DNA from: Diogma glabrata
Taxonomy: Eukaryota > Arthropoda > Insecta > Diptera > Cylindrotomidae
NCBI GenBank assembly: GCA_963693315.1
Contig: OY856188.1
Span: 187,461,487 to 187,525,486, forward strand
Reading direction: 5' to 3'
Length of the DNA: 64,000 nucleotides
The stretch's first letter is position 1; every line of letters starts with the position of its first letter. Position numbers and translations under genes: made by a program. A model generated the notes under the pieces. It searched no databases. It was not told where the DNA came from and saw nothing but the letters and a program-made list of their open reading frames with translations. Positions 1 through 11,534 of this stretch are shown piece by piece.

Positions 1-90
1 ATAATTGACATAAAGTTGTGTTGTAGTCTTAATATTGCCAGATCATAAGCACATACAAAATGAATATTTCCTCTTAAACGTCAAAAGCAA

Positions 91-108
91 TTCTCTCTCT
101 CTCTCTCT
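91..108. repeat. (CT)n microsatellite
   Basis: A short uninterrupted CT run of about 18 bases in otherwise AT-rich DNA. It lies just outside the recognisable 3' end of the LINE remnant that follows. Confidence 0.8.
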
Positions 109-149
109 GGCGTTTATATCGCATGAAGGGATTTCGCAGTCTGTGCAAT

Positions 150-507
150 CAGATTCTATTTATCTCGCTCGAAGTTGGTTGTTGTTGGGACGCTTTTTTA
201 TCATTCTATCTAAAGGAGCCCTTTTTACATGACCAAATCATCAAATCCGGTTGGATTTAATGAATCCGATTACATCGCAGATTCCAAAGAGCTGTCTGAT
301 TTCATGATTCATGCGGATTCTATACAGATTTTCAGTAGCTTTACATGAACCATAAATTGTTCGTATGACCTTCCATCGAATGTTGATAGAATTTTATAGT
401 CGGTGGTAGTCAGTGTCCAGTTTTCACTTCCGAAGGTAAGTGCAGGTCGAATTAACGCTTTGTAAAGTGTGACCGCGAAAGATGTTTTGATCGCAGAAGT
501 TTTGAGT
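150..507 (-). pseudogene. RTE-like LINE, C-terminal reverse transcriptase remnant
   Basis: Read on the minus strand, this stretch encodes the end of a LINE polyprotein of the kind whose RT has a 'LYKALIRP...GSE.WTL' block followed by a conserved tail. I see LYKALIRPALTFGSENWTL near 490-430, then a short 'GICDVIGFIKSNRI' segment near 290-245 and an FGHV remnant. In intact relatives these parts follow the YADD palm domain. Stops and frameshifts break it, so it is a dead copy. It is probably the continuation of the LINE at 1404-3480, separated from it by an inserted jockey-like fragment. The clade (RTE/CFDP2-like) is inferred from remembered motifs. Confidence 0.6.
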
Positions 508-1400
508 ATTTTTTTTTATCAATTAATGAAATATTCATTATTTAAGCTCTTTGAATATCTGAAGATACCATGTCAACTAGAAATTAAGAAGGTTGGGAAA
601 ATGGAAGGAATGAGGATATCAGCATAACTATACTAATTGTTTTAAATGACGATTGACATTTTCTTTAAACGTTTGAGGGGCAAATTCATCAGGAATGATG
701 GAGGCAAGCATTGATTTCCATAATTTGGCCACTCTATTAAAATAATCGTTTTGGAAGGGCATAGTTCTACAACGAGGTATTTGGACAGCAAATGGGTGGG
801 ATAACTCTGAAGTTCTTGTTCGTCGATTGAACTGCGCACACGATGGAAGGATATTTTGAATTTCCTTGGATGAGAATTCACTATAGTTGTATGTATAGTA
901 GATTGACAATTCGACCACAATTCTTCGGTGCTGGAGTGAATCAAGCTGATTAGTTTGTTAGGTATCATCAATCAACCGTATTGCTTTTCTCTGTCTAGAC
1001 AGAGTCTAAACATTTTATTGTTGACTAACAAGCACCTCCCCAAACATGACAGCAGTATTCCATACATGGACGAATAAAGGACTTATAGATCAGCAAAATT
1101 TGATCGGGATTGAAAAATTTTTTTGTGGATATTCCGGTTTTGTAAGATAAATAGAAGATTTTTGTTAGAATTGGCGCTAGCTGCCTTGAAAATTTTTTTA
1201 GAATAAAGGATGGAATACCGTTGGGGCCAGCAGATTTGTTGATATTGATAGAAAAAAGCATTTTTCGTACAATATTACACCGAAAGATAATTGGCTTCAT
1301 CTGCGTTTCAACTGCGGAAGTGAATATAGGAGAGTAAGGAGGTTCAACTATGTTTGAAGATCCGCCTACTCTTTTGAGTCGCTCACTGGAATGTCATTCA
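508..1400 (-). mobile_element. Jockey-like LINE fragment inserted in the RTE-like LINE
   Basis: The minus strand holds two joined pieces of a jockey-like RT. At 1300-1150 is the N-terminal palm approach (INKSAGPNGIPSFILKK, then LAPILTKIF). At about 1110-1030 this jumps directly to the thumb block PCMEYCCHVWGGA, so the catalytic palm has been deleted. At 918-628 comes the C-terminal tail with RVAKLWKSM and FKENVNRHLKQ. A T9 run at 509-517 corresponds to a minus-strand poly-A tail and marks the 3' end. RTE-like LINE sequence lies on both sides, so this fragment probably inserted later. Clade assignment is inference. Confidence 0.65.
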
Positions 1401-1403
1401 GAA

Positions 1404-3075
1404 CTAAATTTGAAATAGAGTATCAAGTGAAATACCTCTGAACTGATTTAACTGCCTGAAAAAAACAACGAGAGCCAGATGGGTGCTCGCTCGAACTGTT
1501 TGTTGGCTTTCTTTTGGATAAACGCGTCTTACGCGAGTATGCGTAGAAAACTCTGTATACGGTAGTGTGACACGGGCTTTGATATCTGCCTGCATGTCAT
1601 TTTACGAGGTTATTACACCGAGAATTTTTAGGTTTTCCATGCTTTCCACTTCATAGTCGCCAGTATCCTGATAACTGGGACTTAAAATTTACTTATAATT
1701 AAATAAATTGACTTATAATTATCTGCGTAACCAAGATTTTTGCTAGATTTGGTAAAGATGTTGTTTTCTGTTTCGATTCGGCTTTTTACCATCGCGTACT
1801 CAAGTGCCAAATTAAATAGTGAGTTTACACAAAGAAACAAGTTTCTCTGGGATACCAAGGCATATGAGGGTGGACCAAAAGTTGTCGTGGATGATACTCT
1901 CATATGCTTGCTTGAAGTGAACGTAGAGCGTGGATGCTGTTGTTGTACGTTCAACATTTTTTCCAGAATCATCTTTAAAGCAAAACATTGGTCTGGGGTT
2001 GGGACAAAAACCACACTGATAGTCACCAATGATAGACTCGGCGAACGAGATGAGTCGAGCAAGCCCGATATTAGCTACTATTTTATATCCAGGGTTCAGC
2101 AGTGAAATTCCACCATAATTCGCAGACTTTACACGGTCACTTTTCGTATGTAGCGGAACAATAAGAGCTATTTTCCATACAGCCGGTAGTTCTTGGTCTC
2201 AGATTGCAGAAATCAGATCCTATATACATGAGACAAGACTCCTCCATTTTTAAATAGTTCTGCGCGGATTCGATCGATACCTAATGATTTGTAATTTTTC
2301 AAATTTTTAATGACATCTTCCACTTCTTCTATTGATGGGTAAAGGACAAAAATCTCCTCACTTGGAACAATTGCTCGAATAGAATGAATTTCATTCGTCC
2401 TATTCAGTAGGTCTTGAAAGTGGGATTGCATACTGCCAGCACATCACGTTCATTTGTTGTAAGATCGGTATTTCCATTTTTGATGGCTGTGGATTTTGGG
2501 TGGAAATCTTTTGTCAGAGTCTGTGCATTGGCAAAACACTGTTTCGAATTTCCATTAGCCGCATAATGGTTGATGTAATTTCGATACAGCTCTTCATGTG
2601 TTCTCGTTTCTTTTCCGTAGAAGTTTTACTGTGGCTTTTGTGGGTGCATAGATAATCAGCTTGGGAGCTTCGGGTGTTCCTTGCTAGCTATTTATCTCGC
2701 AGTTTTGTTTATGTTCAACGCTTTGGTGGCACTCCTCGTTAAACCATTTGTTGCGTGATTTTGGTGGTCGTTTTGTGCTGCGGCTATAATGGTTGATTGA
2801 AGCGTTTGCCATTCTTCTTGTATATTTAATGGCATCTTAGAAGAGATGTCATTGTCTTCTATGTTTTGTGTTACTATTTCCTGATATCTATTCAGCGTTT
2901 CCAGATGTTTTAATGCTTCGACATTCCAGAGCACGGCCTTTTTTACTTGTCTATTAAATGTAGATGATAACTTGAACTTGCAATTAAAGATGACAAGCAT
3001 ATGATCGGTGTCCATATCAGCACCTCCGTATGATCTAACGGCTGTTACTTGTAGAGTGTCTCTTTGAGATCATGA

Positions 3076-3122
<47 letters not shown>

Positions 3123-3480
3123 ATTTCGATTTAATTTACTTGATCGTTCTGCCGTCATTTGATCCCACGTTCCCTTGTTGATTCTCTTGTGAGGGAAGAA
3201 AGTGCTGGGAATAACTAGAACACACATCATAGCCAGCTCGGCTGCGCGAAAGCCGTTATGGTTACTGGTATGATGCAAGCTGTTAGGGTCGAGTTGTGTT
3301 TAATTTCTGCACTTTAGTTGCAGTTAGAGTAAGGGTTTTAGGAAGAGCAGGTTAATAGTGTCTTTTGCTTTGTCTTAAGTAGGTGCATGAACATTGACCA
3401 TAGTTACATTAAATTTTTGCGTGCGAATTCTTAGTGTGCATAACCGCATTGTAACGGTAGTTTTTTGCGTGTCGTCATTT
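1404..3480 (-). pseudogene. RTE-like LINE: endonuclease and reverse transcriptase remnant
   Basis: In minus-strand order this carries an NVHAPT endonuclease block (near 3400), STFFPHKRINKGTW (3210-3165), a TDHML version of the SDH active-site motif (about 3010) and a linker rich in basic residues. An RT follows, with IKNLKNYKSLGIDRIRAELF (2325-2260), IIGDYQCGF (about 2030) and LGYADN (about 1735), the last a damaged YADD box. Near 1640-1570 is the 'NLKILGVITS...DIKARV' segment that follows the palm in RTE-like LINEs. Many stops and frameshifts show it is inactive. The intact enzyme would nick DNA and reverse-transcribe its own RNA in the nucleus. A long T run interrupts the endonuclease. Confidence 0.75.
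3078..3121. repeat. 44-base poly-T run inside the LINE endonuclease
   Basis: An uninterrupted T run (poly-A on the LINE's coding strand) sits between the STFFPHK block and the TDHML block, where endonuclease sequence is expected. It encodes a lysine run in one frame. It may be an inserted or expanded poly-A tract, or the tail of a lost insertion. Confidence 0.85.
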
Positions 3481-4245
3481 TGATGTTTTTATAGATTTTT
3501 TAAAACTTACACGTTAACAGAATCTCTTGATAATGTTTAGGTGGGACAGCACATTTCCAGGCTAGGTGGCAGTCGTGTTGGGCGGGATCTTATCACCTAT
3601 CATCAAGAGCTTGATGTGCTGTTATTTTCTTCAATATAAATACAACTTTTAGGTTATAATCACATATACAACAATATAACTGTAGATGTAGTAGTTATTT
3701 ACATCGTTACCCAACCTCCATACAATTATACTTCATTAACAGAAGTGACTTCCCTTTACTTGCTTGTAGTTACTTCAACATCACTATAGCAAAATTATGT
3801 TTTTGTTTATTCTGAAAACATAACGGACCACTTGCAAACACAGAAAGCACTGCTACTCACTGTACGATAGCGCTAACAACCAAAATGACCACACAATTCA
3901 CAAGTAGCTGTAGTTAGGAACTTCATAATATTAAATAGAAAAATAAATATATAAATAAATAAATATTAATGATAATAATAATGGTTTTTTGCTTATGAAT
4001 ATATAAATAAATAAATAAAATTGATAAATAATGATAATTGTGATGATTTCTGTCTTTCTTATGAATATATAAATAAATAAATAATATAAATTAAATCTTC
4101 AATTAACAAGGCGTCACTGTAACTTTAATTTGTCTTGCGGGACATCACAATTACAATAGCTACATGCTATTGATTTCATTTTTTTTCGTTGAATTCTATT
4201 ATTCTTTTGAGGCAATTTACAAACTCCAATTTAAATGCGGTAGTT
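3481..4245. other. AT-rich spacer with (AAAT)n-type repeats
   Basis: No coding potential recognised. Around 3940-4085 short ATAAATAAATA runs alternate with two copies of a 'tcttatgaatatataaataaataaa'-like block, a small local tandem duplication. The rest looks like unstructured AT-rich DNA. Confidence 0.5.
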
Positions 4246-4250
4246 TTAAT

Positions 4251-4722
<472 letters not shown>

Positions 4723-5470
4723 TTTATTAACGCTTACCAATTTACGGATCGTCCTTTTAATCATCGACCGTGGCAATATTTTATATGACAATCCGTTTCT
4801 GAATTATTGATAAAACAAAAAAAAAACACAATAACTTAATTATGTAGGCCGTTATGTGATTTAAAAAGAAAAACACTTCAAATTTTATGGTAATTAAATA
4901 TAGAAAAACTGTTTACCTGGTAAGCGATTTTCTAATTGTTTGTGGTCACTCTGGTCACAATGAAAACTGTTTTAAATTTTCTAACACCAATAATTTAACT
5001 TTAATAATAATTAAATAAGTATTTTAACTATTACTTGATGAGTTGATGTTTTAATGTTTATTATTGAACTGACTGATAAAATATAAAAATGATTCAATTA
5101 TTAACCAATTTATCGTTCGAGAAAAAGTTGATAAACGAGTCGTAATAAAGTTTTCATTTGTTTCCTAAATCGTACAGTGAGCAACAAGTAATTGATTGTA
5201 ATTGCAAGTGTTCCGTAGTAAGCAGGATTTTATGAAACTGATGTTATTCGCGAATTGAAGAACATCAATCTGCGGGTGTCAATGTGACAGTCCACTGTTA
5301 CAAAACGTGAGGACGACCCACACCCATGAAATAGTCTCCAAGGCCGGGCTTATTATTAGTTTATTATTAATCCTATTCAAGTAATTGCTTTTGTTAATCA
5401 AAAAAAATATTTTACCGTGGAAAACTATCTAAGTAATTTAAGTAGATATGGCTCTACTAAATTATAAACT
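4723..5470. other. AT-rich spacer, possible 3' end of gypsy element A
   Basis: No host gene seen. The gypsy element on the minus strand should have its 3' untranslated region and LTR here. The stretch around 5280-5340 is less AT-rich than its surroundings, but I could not fix LTR ends or find a matching 5' copy. Confidence 0.35.
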
Positions 5471-5477
5471 TTATCGA

Positions 5478-5846
5478 TCACCGGATGTCCTTTGCGTGAT
5501 ATATACCAAGAGATGTACCTGACTTATTCTCCACCTCATAAGATGCATTCCCTATTTTTCTTAGGATACGAGCTGGTACGAACTTCATGGCTAATTTTTC
5601 CGCATAACTTTTGGAGGCATCACTCTGTACAAAATTCCGCACAAACATCTCCTGTCCTATAGTGAATGACCGCGGTCTTGCGCGCAAGTTATAATTACAG
5701 GTATTTTGTTGGTATGCTTTATGCAGATTATTTATTACCATCTTTTGTGTGGCTGACACACGATCTGAGTTATTTTCAATGCTCACTTGGTTTTCTTCTA
5801 GTAACCTCAACTTCCTTAATAGTTCATATGTAGTCCCGTGCAACAT
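5478..5846 (-). pseudogene. Gypsy A integrase C-terminal part
   Basis: This 122-residue open frame resembles the region after the integrase core: a helix-rich part with NNLHKAYQQNTCNYNLRA, then VRNFVQSDASKSYAEKLAMK and VPARILRKIGNASYEVENKS. The last part matches the small SH3-like C-terminal domain of gypsy integrases (a '...G...YEV.' strand), which helps bind DNA and choose targets. Its upstream half lies at 7507-8226, on the other side of the composite insertion. The few residues just before its first Met also match the expected continuation, so the split is by insertion and not by a natural start. Confidence 0.8.
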
Positions 5847-6269
5847 TTTATTCTGGCCGCATACTAAAAAAGTCGAAGCGGCACGTATATCCGCTAGAAA
5901 TAGGTAGATTTCGAGATCAGAGAGTTTTGTGTACCAGTAGAATCTGATGTATCAGATTAGTTTAAACAAAACAGATATCAAACAGATATCAAACAAATTT
6001 TAAAAAGAAAATTAGCTACCTACAAGCAAAATTATATCTATCCAATTTTGCAACAAACAAATATCAAATCTACCACAGAACATGTGTGTGACAATTTATG
6101 ACACAAACCTACTCTATATCATAGGTCGTGCAATTACTGCAAAATATCAAAATAGTTTATTTCTAAGAAAAAAAAATTAATTTCTTCTATTCAAATCGTT
6201 TATTTTTTTGACTGTTATAAGGTTGACATTGACTGTTATAAGGTTTTTGGAAATTGTAGTTGTGGATTG

Positions 6270-7225
6270 TTGCAAACTTTTTTGTTGAAGCCAACAAGTC
6301 AAAAACCTCTAACTGCAGAGGTTTATATTTATAAGAAACGGATTAAAATGTTTCCGCAGATTCTAAATTTATGAAGATTTAAAAAATATTAGTATCCAAA
6401 CGGCCGTTATAACGGATTAAAAAAACCACTTTTTTTTCTAGCATAAAGCCTATAGTTCCTTAACCAAGTGTCAGATTTTGCTGATTTACGAACTTGTCCA
6501 AGATATTAATAAAACACACATTTTTAAGAAAGGTGTTTTGATCTGGCTCCACAAATGCAACCGTGAGAGCGCCGGTTGATTTAAACGCATTTTGTGTTTT
6601 ACAAGCTTTTTTGTTGGAGCCGCTCACCCAGAAACCTCCAACTGCAGAGGTCTTTTTTTTTAAAGAAACTGATTAAAAAGGTTTCAAAGATTCTAAATTT
6701 ATGAAGTTTTTAAAAATATTAGAATCCAAACGGCCGTTATAACGGATCTAAAAAACAGAGTTTTTTTCTAGTATAAAGCTTCTAGTTTCTTAACCATGTG
6801 TTGGATTGGGCTGATTTACGAACTTGTCCAAGATATTAATAAAACACACATTTTTAAAAAAGGTTTTTTGATCTGGCCTTATAAATGCGACCGTGAGAGT
6901 GCCGGTTGTTTCAAAAAAAAATTTTTTTTTGCAAACTTTTTTGTTGGAGCCGCTTACTCAGGAACCTCTAACTGCAGAGGTCTATTTTTAAAACAAATTG
7001 ATAAAAAAGATTCCAAAAATTCTAAATTTGTTAAATTTTTTGAAATATTAGTATCCAAACGGCCGTTATAACGGTTTTAAAAAATCAATTTTTTTCAGAA
7101 AAAAGCCTCTAGTTTCTTAACCACGTGTCGGATTTTGCTGATTCACGAACTTGTCCAAGATATTAATAGAACACACAATTTTTTTGATCTACCTCAACAA
7201 ATGCGACCGTGAGAGTGCCGGTCGT
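6270..7225. repeat. 330-bp tandem repeat, about three copies
   Basis: The core CGGCCGTTATAACGG occurs at 6401, 6731 and 7060, giving unit lengths of 330 and 329 bp. Each unit also contains 'ctaactgcagagg' (or 'ccaactgcagagg'), 'acgaacttgtccaagatatt' and 'accgtgagag.gccggt'. First and last copies are partial. There is no open frame across units, so it looks like a satellite-type array trapped in a mobile composite. Confidence 0.9.
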
Positions 7226-7244
7226 TTTCGTTATATCTCATATC

Positions 7245-7506
<262 letters not shown>

Positions 7507-7512
<6 letters not shown>

Positions 7513-8226
7513 AAAATGTGGTGAAAATCCTGTACTTGAATGTACCACATTTCTAAGAGCACCAGCTATTTCATCGAGATGAACATCCCATAACTGGTGA
7601 TCATCTTTTATGTACCCATGTATAGCAGCTAATACGGATCTATTCAATCTTTCCGACGCGTTTGCTTGAGGTGAGTATTTTGCTGTAAAATCGTGCCGTG
7701 CTCCATATTTATTCATTAGATCCGTAAAGAGATGCGATTTGAACTGCACTCCATTGTCTGTTAGTATGAACTCTGGAACTCCAAACAAATGAAATACTTT
7801 ATTCTCTAAAATTTCCGTCGTTTTAATGGCTGAAGCTAACCGAAGTGGAAACAACAACGGAAATCTACTGTATTGGTCCAGCACAACAAAAATATGAGTG
7901 AACCCGTTCTTTGTTCTCGGATAAGGACCAAGAAAATCCATGTAGAGCCTTTGCCATGGTCTTGCAACTTGGAACTGTTTACCGATTACTGGTCGCGTCT
8001 TGTAGTTCACAGCCTTAGTACATTTACAAATCTCACAACTATTAATGTATTTCTTAATTTGCGACACCATGGATGGCCAGTAATAGTGTCTTTGTAACAA
8101 CTCTACTGTTCTCCCGATTCCTTGATGCGCAGCTGTTGGTGGGTTATGTGCACTTTGGATAAGTTTTTCTGTTACAGATTCTGGTACAACCAGTTTCCAG
8201 TTTGGTAAATCATTGTCTCCTTCCTT
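7507..8226 (-). pseudogene. Gypsy A integrase, zinc finger and catalytic core
   Basis: The minus-strand frame starts with an HHCC zinc finger (H-N-P-P-T-A-A-H near 8150, C-E-I-C near 8030). The RNase H-fold core shows the acidic triad in context: YMDFLGPY (first Asp), FILTDNGVQF (second Asp) and ANASERLNRS (Glu). These residues are intact, so the core may once have been functional. It ends after VHSSTGFSPHF, where the composite insertion begins. Integrase inserts the retrotransposon cDNA into chromosomes. Upstream it is cut from RNase H by the inverted duplication. Confidence 0.9.
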
Positions 8227-8227
8227 T

Positions 8228-8735
8228 CGGTGGTCAATACAATTACAAACATATGATTTTAAAATTGAGTATCGAAAGGGTTCACTTAATGTGGTTTCGC
8301 TTTCGAGAGTTCATATGGAAGAAATTTCCAAGTGGAGTGAGGAAACATTTCATCTTCAATTAGACTCAACAGCATTTCAGGATTTGGAATACGTGGAACG
8401 AATTAAAGCATTAACCGAAAATAATGACATCAAAACTAACTTTAGGGTATTAGATGGGAAAATATACTTCGGAAACAGGAAGTGTTATTTTCGAAGTATA
8501 TTTTCCCATCTAATACCCTAAAGTTAGTTTTGATGTCATTATTTTCGCTTAATGCTTTAATTCGTTCCACGTATTCCAAATCCTGAAATGCTGTTGAGTC
8601 TAATTGAAGATGAAATGTTTCCTCACTCAATTTGGAAATTTCTTCCATATGAACTCTCGAAAGCGAAACCACATTAAGTGAACCCTTTCGATACTCAATT
8701 TTAAAATCGTATGTTTGTAATTGTATTGACCACCG
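8228..8735. repeat. 244-bp inverted duplication (snap-back) in gypsy A
   Basis: 8228-8471 is the reverse complement of 8492-8735, with a 20-bp spacer (8472-8491). I count about four mismatches over 244 bp. The right arm is the authentic element sequence, coding on the minus strand for the end of RNase H and the following linker; the left arm repeats it backwards and creates a false plus-strand reading frame at 8213-8521. Equal arm lengths and a short spacer suggest template switching during reverse transcription or repair. Confidence 0.93.
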
Positions 8736-9452
8736 AGCTAATCTACCTGAGAGATCGCGCTGCTCCATTAGCCATTGTAAACTGACATGGTCTGTTATTA
8801 ATGTAAAAGAGTAACCCTCGACATATGGCTTAAACCGCTTCACACTTAATACTGCTGCTAAACACTCGAGTTCTGTTGTGCTGTAGTTTCGTTGGGCTTT
8901 ATTTAATTTATGGGACATAAACGCTATCGGGTGTTCTTCTCCACTATCGTCACGCTGAAATAACACACCACCGATACCAGTTGTAGATGCGTCGCATTGT
9001 ATAAAAAATAGTTTTGTGAAATTTGGGCTGACTAGTACAGGTGCAGAAACTAAATATTCTTTAAATTTGTCGAAAGCCGCCTGAGCATTCAAATTCCATC
9101 TTTCTTTTACGCCCTTCTTGAGTACTTCTGTAATAGGAGCGGTTAAAGTTGAGTAGTTTGCGATACACCTACGATACCATCCGGTCATACCTAGGAATCT
9201 GCGAACAGCCTTCAAACTTGTTGGAACAGGGTATTCATCTATTGCTTGTACCTTCTGGGGGTCCACTCTGAGACATCCTTCACCAATAATATACCCAAGA
9301 TATTTGGTTTCTTTCAAAACGAACTTACTTTTATCCACATTTATAGTAAGCTTTGCTGACTTCAACAAACTAGCTCCTTCAGACAAAAGTGATATGTGTT
9401 CTTCAAAATCGGCAGATACCACCAGCAAGTCGTCTAAATATACAAATACTCA
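8492..9452 (-). pseudogene. Gypsy A reverse transcriptase end and RNase H
   Basis: This frame begins at the RT catalytic box (VYLDDLLVVS) just after a TGA at 9450-9452. It continues through the palm and thumb (KSKFVLKETKYLGYIIGEGC, RRFLGMTGWYRRCI). The RNase H part follows with LFFIQCDASTTGIGGVLFQ, LECLAAVLSVKRF and LITDHVSLQWL, its expected acidic positions. The intact protein would copy element RNA into DNA and degrade the RNA strand. The frame ends in the inverted duplication. Apart from the TGA, probably a mutated Trp codon, the RT and RNase H sequence is well kept. Confidence 0.92.
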
Positions 9453-10082
9453 GTCATGTAATTGATGAGGAATAACCTTGTGCATTAAACGACACATCGT
9501 TTGGGCTGCATTGCACAACCCAAACGGCATGACGGTAAATTGGTAGAGTGGACGTCCCGCTACCGTGAAAGCTGTCTTATCTCTTGATGCTGGAGCCAAA
9601 GGGATTTGCCAGTATGCATCTTTAAGATCGATGGTGCTGATAAATCTGGTTTTACCTAAACGTCCTAAAAGCCCTTCTATTATTGGAAGAGGATAAGCAT
9701 CCTTCACTGTAACTGCGTTGATTCTTCTGGCATCAAGACATAGGCGAACCCTTCCGTTTGCTTTCAGTACTCTAGTTACAGGTGAACACCAAGAACTGTT
9801 ACTCTCTTCAATGACCCCCAATTCCAACATCCGATCCAACTCACTGTAGATATCCTCTTGGACCTTTGGAGAGACTGAAAAATAACGTTGTTTTACAGGA
9901 ACTGCGTCGCCTACATCTATTTTATGTGCAACCACATTTGTTTTTCCTAACCCATTCTTCTCAAAAGAGGGAAATTCATTTATAACTTTTAACAATTTAT
10001 TTTGTTGGGAAAGGTTGAGATCGTGTCTATTGTCTTCGGTTTTCGTTGACTTGAGATACTCATGATCCAGCTGGTTTATCAC
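9450..10082 (-). pseudogene. Gypsy A reverse transcriptase, fingers and palm
   Basis: Diagnostic Ty3/gypsy RT blocks appear in order: VKQRYFSVSPKVQEDI, LELGVIEESNSSWCSPV, RLCLDARRINAVTVKDAYPL, FISTIDLKDAYWQIPL (first catalytic Asp) and TVMPFGLCNAAQTM. It ends at a TGA immediately before the YLDD box. Upstream it shares the frame of the protease, separated only by a TAA at 10083-10085, so protease and RT were one polyprotein. 210 residues. Confidence 0.92.
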
Positions 10083-10535
10083 TTATAGAATTAATTCAAA
10101 TAACTGCCAAAAATCTATCCCAAGGTATAGTGGTTGTGTAAGGTTTGGCGCTATGTGTAACCTCATTGTTTTAGATTTTCCATTATATGAAACCTTTACT
10201 AATATGTGTCCTAAAACTCTTTGTTTTTCCCCACTTGTTGTAGAGAGCATTGATGTTAGTGAATGAAATTTAAAATTATTTTGTTCGAGAAATTCTTCAG
10301 CCCCTGAACCTAGAACAGAAATACTAGCTCCACTATCTAATAGTCCACGATATGGAATTCCATTGATTAATACCTCAGCATAGGGTCTTTTGTCAGCATT
10401 TGTAGTCATTATTGATTCACAAATATTTTTCTTAAACTCCCTTCTAGCTTTAAAATAACGAAGACCTCGATTAATATTTATGCTCAACTTGCCGGTTGTT
10501 TGGGTTGATTGGTCTATTTTGGGCACTTCAATCAC
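10083..10535 (-). pseudogene. Gypsy A aspartic protease
   Basis: A 150-residue frame with the retropepsin active site LLDSGASISVLGSG at about residues 65-78, preceded by YAEVLINGIPYRGL and followed by hydrophobic strands (LHIAPNLTQPLYLGIDFW). The second half has the expected 'LGIDF' element. The enzyme cleaves the gag-pol polyprotein in the virus-like particle. It ends in a TAA that separates it from the RT in the same frame. It overlaps slightly with the nucleocapsid frame on its upstream side, which fits the frameshift or readthrough expression usual for such elements. Confidence 0.9.
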
Positions 10536-10836
10536 TCCTGTTTCCGTTGTAGTATTCTGTACAACTCGGGATCGGTATTTGTTGCAGCTTCTTCTGTGTT
10601 GGACCTCAGAGAGTTCATAGTTTGATTCTGGGGTCTCGTAGCTCCGAAACTCTGGAAACCCCTGTGTGAGTTGTCCACTTTATTTTTATTTCGACATTTT
10701 TGACAATTTGTTTTGATCGTGTTTCTCGCTCCACATCCAAAACAAAACACGTTGACGATTGCCATAGTACAATCTTTGAATAAGTGTGACGGGTTGCCAT
10801 AGTTCCAACATTGATTCTTGTTTTGTTCATAGCCAT
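10532..10836 (-). pseudogene. Gypsy A nucleocapsid zinc-knuckle region
   Basis: Minus-strand reading gives a CCHC-like knuckle (C-W-N-Y-G-N-P-S-H-L-F-K-D-C, about 10815-10775) directly followed by a second cysteine-rich motif CFGCGARNTIKTNCQKC (about 10745-10695). Tandem knuckles of this type bind element RNA at the C-terminus of gag. Two overlapping frames read parts of it. A stop separates it from the gag body at 10914. Confidence 0.8.
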
Positions 10837-10913
10837 ATTTGTCCCTTGATGTTGATTGGTTCGTCCAATTTATAGCACAAATATTTTGCTTAGCATCCGC
10901 GCCTCTCGAAAAC

Positions 10914-11534
10914 TCATCTTGGAAATAGCTTGTATCGTTTGTACTCCCATGGACTGGTAATTTCTTTGATTTGACGTCTACTTTGAAAAGAAACCTCAGG
11001 CATCCAACCTATACGGTTCCACGTATCTTCAACTTCTATTGCTTTATTGACAAGAGTAGAGATGTCAACAAAACTAGTTCCAGCAAATGTTGACTGCAAG
11101 CCTGGTCTCATGTTTCTAACAATCAGGTTTATAAGTTCGTTTTCGGACATAGGCGTATGCAATGGTAATGACATTGCCAAGATCTCATTATAAAACTCAA
11201 TGAAAGTTTCTTTATATTTTTGCTTGCGCCTCTCCAATGCCTGCTTGATATCCGCGTCTGTTCGACGATCTTGAAACCTGTGTATCATAGCTTTCCGTAA
11301 CTGCTCCCATTGCACATTTCTATTGCTCTCTATATAAAGCCAATACCACTCTCTTGCCTTTCCTTTTAACAAAACCTGAAGATTGTTGACAAGAAATGTA
11401 GAATTCGTTCCGTTTGCAACGGCCAACCTTTCCACCCTGTACATAAAACGCTCAATAGGAATTTCTCCACATTCACCACTGAACAAAATATTCCATCTGT
11501 GTATATGTAAATGAGTTTTCGGCATCGGTTCCAT
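10914..11534 (-). pseudogene. Gypsy A gag, capsid-like domain
   Basis: A 206-residue frame typical of the retrotransposon gag (capsid) family: F-S-G-E-C near the start, RVERLAVANGT, LLKGKAREWYWLYIESNRNV, WEQLRKAMIHRFQDR and ELINLIVRNMRPGLQ. The mostly helical capsid builds the virus-like particle that packages element RNA. It continues the frame of the upstream N-terminal gag after a single TAA, and stops before the zinc knuckles. Confidence 0.88.

Noticed and set aside
1740..2105. Plus-strand 121-residue open frame
   Set aside because: It lies opposite the RT remnant of the minus-strand LINE and has no family resemblance.
8213..8521. Plus-strand 102-residue open frame
   Set aside because: It is the inverted copy of the gypsy RNase H region, created by the snap-back duplication.
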